From: Batkoa obscura
Taxonomy: Eukaryota > Entomophthoromycota > Entomophthoromycetes > Entomophthorales > Batkoaceae
Length of the DNA: 64,000 nt
Assembly (NCBI GenBank): GCA_030770535.1
Contig: JASVEC010000029.1
Coordinates: forward strand, 124,001 to 188,000
Direction: 5' to 3'
The notes under the pieces were generated by a model, which worked only from the letters and a program-made list of their open reading frames with translations, made no database searches and was not told the DNA's origin. The position numbers and the translations under genes are program-made. This document shows, piece by piece, positions 55,780 through 64,000 of this stretch (positions within the stretch are counted from its first letter, which is position 1; every line of letters starts with the position of its first letter).

Positions 55780-58186
55780 GTAAGCTGCTTTTTAAATAAA
55801 AAGAATTTAGTGTTTATTACTTCTAGAAATTTTAATTAAACAAAAATAATGTAAAAAGCGGTATACTATTTAATATGTGTCTTTTGGTATTTATTTTATA
55901 GTTAATAATTCTCGATGCTGATATATTTACGAATGGTATATTTATTAATATAAAAATAATTAGTTAATACTTTGTATTAATAAGCTATTATTTTTTAAAA
56001 TTAATATTACATCGAAGTATGGCTTTAATTTTATCATATGTACTTAAGCCCTTTGATTAAATAATAATTTAATATCATAATGTATATAGTATACAAAGAG
56101 AAAAGGGATTATGCAATCACCTAAAATATAGATTGTTATAAAGCTATAATTTGTTTTTGTATAATTTTAAAAAGTAGTTGATGTTTTTATAATAACATTA
56201 CTTTACTTAATGCAATAGATGCTTTAAAAATAGAACTCGAATTATTTCCTCATTTGCAATATTGTTTTTGATTACTAACTCCTACTTACTAAAGGATAAT
56301 TATATAATATTAAAAGGAAGTCTATTTATTTATTAAAAAAAAGTTGTTTCATTACAAAATGATTTAAAGCAAATTTACTTTTTATTGTTCTTATAAATCA
56401 AACTACTAAAACAAAATTATTTAAAAAATACAATAAAATAAAAACTATATCTTAATTCTTTATTTATAAATCATTTATAAAATATTAACATTAAACAAAA
56501 TAAAAATAAAAAATGTTAATTCCAAACAACTTAAGGTTAGGGATATAAACTTTTTTAAGTTAAATGGGTGACTTCTCCTTAAAATATTTTGACATCATAC
56601 TGCGGCGTTTTATATAGGTTTTATTCTTGAGCAATAGAATGTCTATTTTTTTAAAAACTTGAAACTTTTTTGTAAGTCAAAAAATGCTTTATCAAAACTA
56701 AGATGACAAAGTAGGCGGTATTATGAATAAAGTTTAGAAAAATACAAATATTGACTAAAAATAGTAGAATTAATTGAATGTAGTGATAGGCGGATTTAGT
56801 ATAAATTAAAGTTTTATTAGAAACTCCATCCATCCTCTCTATTCTTTTAGTAATTTGAAATTCGTGGTGCCCAATACGACTTTATTGATTTTAAGTGCAT
56901 AATCTTTATGCTAAAAGCTAGATCGCCGAATATTATATTTACTTCCTGAAACTAAGGGATGATTCTGGCTTTATTGCTTAATAATTATGGATTGATAGTT
57001 GTAGATTACTGCTAAACTCGACATGTTTAATAAAGATAGTCGATACTTTTGGCTTTTGCTTAATAATATAAAAATAATATGTGTTTTTTTACTACTAAAT
57101 AAACCACAGATACATTTATAAATGTCAAACTAGTTTTATAAGCTTATATTATTAAGCAAATGTTAATTGATGCTTTTAGCTTATCTCATACTTTCCTATC
57201 TAGATTAAAGTGTAAAAGAGATATTTTTAATATTAAAAATAAATTTATACTAGCTAAATAGAATTAACTAATATGAGCTAATAAAGGTGACTAAGTCAAA
57301 CATAAAGAAAGTATTTATTAGCTATTTCCTATCGTAATTACCTAATTTTAATAATTAACATTGATTAACTTCTTTAATTAAGACCAAAAGTTAAACCAGG
57401 TTAAGGCAAATTACTCCACTTTTTCAATAGTGACTATAAGGCTAATTGCTAATAAATAGTAATAAATTTTACCATTATTAAGGGATAGATACTCCTATTA
57501 AAATTCTAATAAATTAAATAATTCATTAAAGTTATCAGTTCCTCCCTATCACATGGTCAATTAAGATGATTCATTAGTTTTAATTGGTTCAAGGAGATTA
57601 AATATGATTCAATCCCCCAAATCAATCTCAGTTTTATGTTTAAAACAAATTAGCTCATAACTTTCTGACAGTACCAAATTTAGTTAATATCAGCTTTAAT
57701 CTGGATAACTCGAGTTCATTCTTTTATTTTTTAGAAAATTATGAGGTAACGATCTGTATTAATAATTCAGTTATTTTTAGATTTCGTTTATAGCAAATCA
57801 ACAAGCGATCTAAATCTTATTGATCCAATCATAAACTTAAAGAACCAATGAGTCACTTGGCTAAGCACAGAGTGTAATTTTTAAGCAACAAAAGAATAAC
57901 TGAATTAGAGGTTTTTCAATGAGCTTAAGCAAACCAAATTAAGGCATTTTAAAATCCCCACCCCCAATCATTGGCTCAGAACTTATCAAAATCAAGCTGA
58001 AAGGGAAGGGTATAAAACTAAGAAACCAAAAATCACAACTTACAATTCCTTTTTATTTTTTTTAATTTTATTAATTGAAAATCTATTTTAATAGTTTTTT
58101 ATAAACCACAGTTTCGTTTATTTTTATTAAAACTATATCAGTTCTCTCTCTTTACTTTTATCAATCTACTTTAATTAACTAACATA
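55780..58186. other. Gene-poor region
   Basis: No gene, RNA or listed repeat recognised. The last 150 bp is the presumed promoter of the A20/AN1 gene. Confidence 0.45.
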
Positions 58187-58806
58187 ATGGAAAAAGATAC
58201 TGCTAATAAAATCGAATTCTGCTCCAATGGCTGTGGTTTTTATAGGTAAATTCAATAATCATTTATTTGTATCATAATAATTAACACTTTATATTTAGTA
58301 ACCCATTATTCAATAGTATGTGTTCCAAATGCTACAAGGAACAAAAAAAAGCTGAAGAAAGCAAAAATATGATCAAAGAGTTAGCTACAACTACAACTGC
58401 CAACGTTAGACAAAGTAATTTGGCTTCAACAGTTGCTAAACCAGCTATAGAACATCATGAACTTAAGCCAGCTAATGAACCTATATTTACTGAAGAAAAA
58501 CAACTTACACCTGAAGTTAAACAACCTAACCCTGGTCGTTGTTATCAATGTAAAGCTAAAGTATCATTGATAAAGAGAACTACAAATAAATGTAAATGCA
58601 GTAAGTTTTCAATATAGTATTTTACATAAGGATAAGAATATTAAATAATGTTAATAGAACTTATATTCTGTGATAACCATAGACAACCGGAAAATCATAG
58701 TTGTGAAGTTGATATTGCTAAACAAGATAAAGATGTACTTGCACAACGTAATCCTAAACTTCATTCCAAACCAACAGCGGGAAATTCATTTACACGTATT
58801 GATTAA
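58187..58806 (+). CDS. A20/AN1 zinc-finger stress-associated protein
   Basis: Three exons, 58187-58245, 58299-58600 and 58658-58806, give 169 aa. N-terminal A20-type finger: CSNGCGFYSNPLFNSMCSKC (Cx3C-x11-Cx2C). A Thr/Glu/Pro-rich linker follows, then a C-terminal AN1 finger GRCYQCKAKVSLIKRTTNKC, KC, then FCDNHRQPENHSCEVD, which supplies the remaining Cys/His ligands and spans the last intron. The architecture equals ZFAND5/6 and plant SAP proteins, which bind ubiquitin (A20) and act in stress response and proteasome function. The AN1 spacing has one Cys-x-Cys (CKC) where the family has a CRC or CGC. The target is unknown. The second intron (GTAAGT...ATAG) restores the AN1 ligands, supporting the model. 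Confidence 0.9.
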
Positions 58807-59542
58807 TTAAGATAATGGAATATGTGTTGTACTTTTATTATCTAACTTTTTGTTTTTGCTTTTTATAAATTGAGATTAAAGCCCATTTAAATTTTTTTTA
58901 TCTTTTTTAAGTTTTTTGATTTTCATTTGTTAATTTTTCAAATTAAGCGGGGGGAGATTCGTTTGATTCAGTTGAGCTTTTAGTATCCTATCTTTAACTG
59001 AAATGATAGTATTTATTTCAGTTTAATATATATATAAAATTTAATAGCTATATTAATCAATGAACACAGAATCTATTATTTTTAAAATTTAGATTTTATA
59101 AGATGAAATTTTAATATGGTTTCATAATTTTCATATATTATATTAAAATTTAATTTATAGAAAATTGACTAGGAACGGAGAAATAAAAATAACATTTTAT
59201 TTTAAAATAATTTTAAAATTAAGTTTCATATTAATTCTTTGTTTTACGAGAAATTAAAATAATCAAAATAATTTTTTTTAAAATATTACAATTTATTTTA
59301 TAAATATAATAAAAAATAATACATTGCTAAATTAATAATATTAGTAATCATTTGAAATAGTTTGATATCAAAAAAAAGCACCAAGTAACCACCTCATCAA
59401 TGTAACCACCTCATAAAAAAAAAGCCACAAAAAAAAAAAACAACTAAAATCATTGAAAAAAGTCAACTCAATTAAAAAAATCAAAAACTTAAAAAACCCA
59501 CCATTTAATAAAAACATGAAAAATAGCCTTGATTTACTGGAT
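58807..59542. other. Convergent 3' intergenic region
   Basis: Lies between the 3' ends of the A20/AN1 gene and the Syp1-like gene. AT-rich sequence with A-runs (59410-59440); nothing else seen. Confidence 0.5.
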
Positions 59543-62500
59543 TTATTTATTCATTTCACTAGCTTTAATAGTCACCACCGATTCCTGATCAGATAACATT
59601 TCTTTTAATGATATTGGACTATTTAAAATCTCTTCTTTCTTTTCACTTATTTTAATTGTATTTTCACTGATATCATCTAATTCAATATCATTTAATTTTT
59701 CTTCTCTCACATCTTCTTTGAATTCATTGTTAACTTGTTCTTCTTCCTTAACTTCATTAATAGTTTTTTGCTTTTTTACATCCTCGTTAACCTCTTCTAC
59801 TTCTTTTTTAACTTCATTAATAATTTGTTGTTCTTTTACATTCTCATTAACTTCTTCTACTTCATTAACTTCTTCCACAATCTCTACTTCTTCTTTTCGA
59901 TCATCAATAATCCCTTGTTTCTCTTTTATATCTTCAATCTCTTTTTCCACTCCTTTGATATTTTCAATAACTCCTTCCTTTTCTATCTCAACTCCCATCT
60001 TCTCTTTATCTTCCCCAATAGTCTCCAGCTCCTTATCCTCCTTTTCCCTACCAATCGATTCTTGTCTAGAGAACACAGCCTCTTTAGCAGTTGAATAAAC
60101 GGAATGATCATCATGAAATAAATTATCTACATTTTTCATTTGTTTACTACAAATTAATAAAGTACCTGCTTTAACATTAGCTATTATATTATTATTATTA
60201 CTATTATTATTATTATTATTATTATTATTAAATGTTAATTGAATTGGAGCTAATGCAGAAGTACAATTTACATTAAAATTGAAAGCAAATAAAGGTGGTT
60301 GTGGATTGGATGATTCAAATAAAGTAGCTATGTGTAATTGTGGATTATTAGTTTCCCATATTAATTCTCTAGTAGATGAATTCCATTCGGGATTTGGAAT
60401 AGATTTAATATCATATGAAGATAATAATTGAGTAGATAATTTAATAAAATTCACTTGTTGTATTATAGGCTTACAAGTAGCTATAAAAGCTAATTTATGT
60501 TGATATTGTGAATCATCTAATGTTTGTTTATGAAATATAGATTTTATAAAAAATGGTAAATTGAGATGAGATGAATTTGTAGTTGATTGTAATTTATATT
60601 TAAATAAAGTAATTTGTTTTTCTTTAATAAAATTTAATGAATCTTTTATAAATTCATAGTTTTCATTATTGAATTTTTGAATTACTTTATTATTATGATA
60701 TAATTGAATTTTTTGTTTTTCATTGAACTTTAGTTGTAATTTATAATTAATTAAATCTTCTAATTGAATTTGATGATTTATTAATACTTGAATTTCTCCA
60801 TTAATTTGCAATTGATTTTCTCCATTACAAGTAATTATACCATCTACAATTTCATTAGAATAAAACTTAATTAATTCTTTTTCAGGTTGATTCTTATTAT
60901 TAAATGAAGTGAATTCTGAAATAGGTCTTAAAGGTTGTGGACTTCTATTAAACCCAAATGAATGATTATCTGATATATTAATTTCAGACATTGGTCTTAT
61001 ATTTTCTTGTTCAAATAATTTAGATCCTTCTAAATTTTTTCTTTCTCTTCGAGTTCTACCTTGACGTTTTGTTACTACTGGTGACATTTTTAATGAATTA
61101 GACATATTAGACATAGCTTTAGCTACATCATTTGGATCTTCTTGAATTACTTCATCTCGAATATCAAATTTTACTTTTTGTAATGTATTATTTTCTTCAT
61201 TTTCAGAATCTGAATTAATATTTAAGCTTTCTTTTTCAATTGACATAGAATCTTTTTTGATTTTTTCATGTGGGGGGATAGTGTACCCTTCTTCATCTAC
61301 TTGGTTTGATTTCTATTAAAATTAATCAATTAACTAATTATAATTTATATTATAAATATTAATTTTACTTGAGAATAAACTTCAGATCCACTTAAACTTA
61401 TTGTTTCAGATGGACTATCTTTTGATGGAGGTTCAAAAGTATTATTGATTGTATTACTTTAAAGTATTAAATATAAATATATAAATATATAAATTATTAT
61501 TATTATTATTATTATTATAATTATAAAATACTTACGCTATATTTAAATTCGAATTTTTCCTAGGTCTTAATATCCAAGAACCAAAACCAGCTAATTAATT
61601 ATTAAATTAAATTAAACTATTATTAACATAAACTTACAATCAATTTTACCAGTTAATTTAAGGGAATTGTTAGAATCTTAAAAATTAAATAATTATCAAT
61701 TAATATTAAATAATTAATATTATAATATAAATTACTATTATTGACTAAATTCAAATCTCTATAGCCAGTAGCGAAATCTAATAATTGTTCCTTGGTATCT
61801 AATGAAGTGATACTTTGCAAGGAATTTTGAGCCATCTAAAATAAAATGAATACCTTATCATAATAATATAATATAATATAATATAATATAATATAATATA
61901 TAAATAATAATTATTCTTAATATTATTAACTTACATTTAAATTATTTTGTAAACTTTCAATTTGAAAATTTTCATAATTACTTAATGCTTTTTTCAAAGT
62001 TTCTAAACGAGATTGATCCACTCTTTCATGTTGCTAAAAAAAATTAACATTAATATTAATATTAACATTATATCCTTCTAAAATAAATTACGTATAATTA
62101 TAATTACCTCATAAAATCTTTTAATTTCTGAATCTAAAGTCACTCGAATTTCTTCTAAAGCTCTAGATAATTCAACAATTTTTTCATCTAAAAAATCAAT
62201 TAAAACACTATTGAATTTTCAATAACTTATAATTTTACTTGTAGTTTCGTTTTTTTTTGATTTACTTTTAATTGATTTTTGTAACTAAATAATTATAAAA
62301 ATTTATAATTAATAAAATACAATATCAACTTTTCTTTTTAAAAACTTACCTTAGCAATCTTAGCACTTTTTTCTTCATATTCTTTTGTAAGTCTCTGTGA
62401 ATTACCTTCAATCTAAAATATTTAAATTTAATAAAAACTTAATAAAACATTCTATTTGTGTATTTACCAATCGAATACTTGATGAGTCTAAGTGAATATT

Positions 62501-63030
62501 TGTAGATTCTCTTACAATTTTGTCCACTTTTTTAGTGATGTTTTGGGATAAAGTTTGATGATTAATTGATATTTCTTCAACTTCTTTTTGTAATTTACTA
62601 AGGATAGAATCCAAATGACTATCATAGTTAATAATTAATATTTTGAATTAATATTTGGGTTTGTATAAAACAAAGGAAGATGACTCACTTAAACATTCCT
62701 TTTTCTGTAATATAACTTTTCTTTGCTAATTTTAATAATTGTTTGGAATATAATTCTTCAATTTGAGCTCTTTATGAATAATAATAATTAAATTAGTTTA
62801 ATTTGATTGTTCATTATTATTAATTTATTGTTTTACCTTTCTCTAAAAAAATCGGATAACTCTTCATCTAATTGTTTACTTTTTTTAACTCTTGCTCCCA
62901 TGATTTCTAACCCAATTTTGGGTTTTTCTTTCTAATAAATCCAAATTAGTATTAGTATATTCTATTAAGATCAATAATAATTAAAATGTGTCTCCTACTA
63001 ACTTACCATGAATGTTTCTACATAACTCAT
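59543..63030 (-). CDS. SYP1: Syp1/FCHo-like endocytic protein (F-BAR plus mu-homology domain)
   Basis: About 13 exons on the minus strand: start ATG 63030 (MSYVETFM), second exon 62934-62839, last large exon about 61315-59543; total near 890 aa (yeast Syp1 870). The N-terminal F-BAR is helical: KKSKQLDEELSDFFRER, AQIEELYSKQLLKLAKKSY, ITKKVDKIVRESTN, EKIVELSRALEEIRV, QQHERVDQSRLETLKKAL. The linker carries the muniscin signature VDEEGYTIPPHEK. The mu-homology domain runs from about FYSNEIVDGIITCNGENQL to VKAGTLLICS and contains an Asn run. Muniscins bend membrane and recruit cargo at early clathrin sites on the plasma membrane. Unusual: about 190 extra residues after the muHD form an acidic/Lys coiled-coil-like tail of EVEEVNE-type repeats. 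Internal exon edges are approximate. Confidence 0.82.
60188..60230 (-). repeat. Trinucleotide repeat coding an Asn run
   Basis: (AAT)n on the minus strand encodes about 14 Asn, interrupted by Ser, inside the muHD of the Syp1-like protein. A likely length-variable loop. Confidence 0.85.
61862..61903. repeat. Microsatellite (AATAT)n in an intron of the Syp1-like gene
   Basis: About eight perfect 5-bp units within the intron between coding segments near 61836 and 61936. Confidence 0.8.
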
Positions 63031-63733
63031 CTTTACTTTACTTTTAATTGATTTGCTTTATCTTCTTATTTAAAATGAATTGTTTTAATCTTTGGAATTT
63101 TTATTTCGTTTTTATATTATCAAATCTTTTTCAGCTGACCTAATTTATAACCATTTGAATTTTCAATAACCTATACAATACTAGTTTTATTGGTCAATAT
63201 TTTATCTAACCAATCATAATATAGAAATTAAGTTGACCAAAAATTTGAACTTTTTTCAGCCACCAAAATTGAATTTTTAAATAAAAATCCAGATTAACTC
63301 AATGACTATCAATATAGTCACCAAAATAATAGCATATTCATTTGATCAAATAGATGGCTAAAACTTTAATTTTTATTTAATAGACAATATAAAATATACT
63401 TTAATAATATTCAATAAAAAATTATATTAAAAAGATTTACTAAAATCATAAAATTTTTATTTTTATATTAAATATTTCTTCAAATAATAATAATTATTAA
63501 AATGAATACAATATTAATAAAATTGAAGCTTCATTTTAAAAATAATAACAAAATAATAATTAAAAAAATCGTCTAAATAATCATTTAATTCTATATTTCT
63601 ATATTTCTATATAATAAAAAACAATTGATAAGTCAATATCGTTATCGTAACCACTAGTTCAATATCAACTTATTCGCATAAATAACACTTTCATATATTA
63701 AAAATATAACAAAAATTAATCACAATTCCCACT
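63031..63733. other. Intergenic region
   Basis: Promoter side of the Syp1-like gene and 3' flank of the right-edge gene. No repeat family is recognised. Confidence 0.5.
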
Positions 63734-64000
63734 TTACTCTGCCTTTTTTATAGCTTTAACAATTCTCATTTCCCCTTCATTCTCTCCTTCACTTTCCTCT
63801 TCGGAACTTGATGAACTATTCCCACTATCGCTTGAATATAATCTAGGTATCGTTTGTAATTTTCTAATTGAACTAGCTAATTTATAATAAAAATTGCCAT
63901 CATAATCACCATATGGAGGGGGTAACTTCATTCTTTTACTTTGTGAGAGTTTTGCTAAAGTATCTAGAGAGTGAATTAATTTTAGAGCTAATTTAGGTCG
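63734..64000 (-). CDS. Unrecognised protein, C-terminal part (continues beyond the right edge)
   Basis: The minus-strand frame is open from the window edge to the stop at 63734, so the Met at 63931 is probably internal. Visible sequence: RPKLALKLIHSLDTLAKLSQ, then MKLPPPYGDYDGNFYYKLAS, then a Ser/Glu-rich acidic stretch (DSGNSSSSSEEESEGENE) and a basic end IVKAIKKAE. The acidic Ser run could be a casein-kinase-2 target. No family is recognised from this piece. The composition (PPP, GDYDG, acidic run) supports a real gene. Confidence 0.6.
   Translation of the reverse strand, partial: RPKLALKLIHSLDTLAKLSQSKRMKLPPPYGDYDGNFYYKLASSIRKLQTIPRLYSSDSGNSSSSSEEESEGENEGEMRIVKAIKKAE

Noticed and set aside
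59718-60098. Long Ser/Thr/Phe-rich plus-strand ORFs
   Set aside because: Antisense shadows of the repetitive acidic tail of the Syp1-like gene.

Overview
The window is AT-rich nuclear DNA from a fungus. The evidence is short GT-AG introns (mostly 45-75 nt) in nearly every recognisable gene, plus fungal proteins: a Bem2-type RasGEF/RhoGAP, a PacC/Rim101-type zinc finger, VTC polyphosphate-complex subunits, a Syp1/FCHo-type F-BAR/muHD endocytic protein and fungal-style C2H2 factors. Intron density and gene set argue against a budding yeast; an early-diverging, AT-rich lineage is my inference, and I cannot name the species.

Layout. 1-435: 3' end of a kynurenine-formamidase-like hydrolase gene. 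3.3-22.4 kb is gene-dense: three peroxiredoxin-like genes (one minus, two plus) around a tRNA-Leu(AAG), a small mitochondrial-type membrane protein, DPH1 (diphthamide synthesis) divergent from the Sm-F snRNP gene, a 6.5 kb BEM2-like gene and a very small PacC-like gene. 22.4-37 kb is a repeat-rich, gene-poor stretch with one C2H2 gene, two decayed hydrolase copies and many miniature elements. 37-44 kb holds a tail-anchored cytochrome b5 and a divergent VTC1-like / VTC2-3-4-like pair. 44-58 kb is again gene-poor (a second C2H2 gene and one orphan ORF). 58-64 kb holds an A20/AN1 zinc-finger gene, the Syp1/FCHo-like gene and the 3' end of an unrecognised gene at the right edge.

Repeats dominate the rest. 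A non-autonomous element of about 96-99 bp (here 'G4-MITE'), with imperfect inverted ends GGGGATGT.../...ACACCCCC and 4-bp AT-rich target duplications, occurs in at least 27 recognisable copies in both orientations, never inside an exon I could define. Two copies form a near-perfect inverted pair. A second element with the same GGGGATG end but a different body sits inside an older hairpin. Three solo-LTR-like units of about 480-540 bp (TGTGAAA...TTTCACA, 4-bp duplications) and several fold-back elements are also present.

The genes do not form one pathway. The clearest local functional links are the adjacent VTC subunits (vacuolar polyphosphate), the tandem peroxiredoxin-like family, and two genes of cortical polarity/endocytosis (BEM2-like, Syp1-like) about 40 kb apart. 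All exon models were read by eye from splice signals, phase and family similarity; no alignment or search was run.
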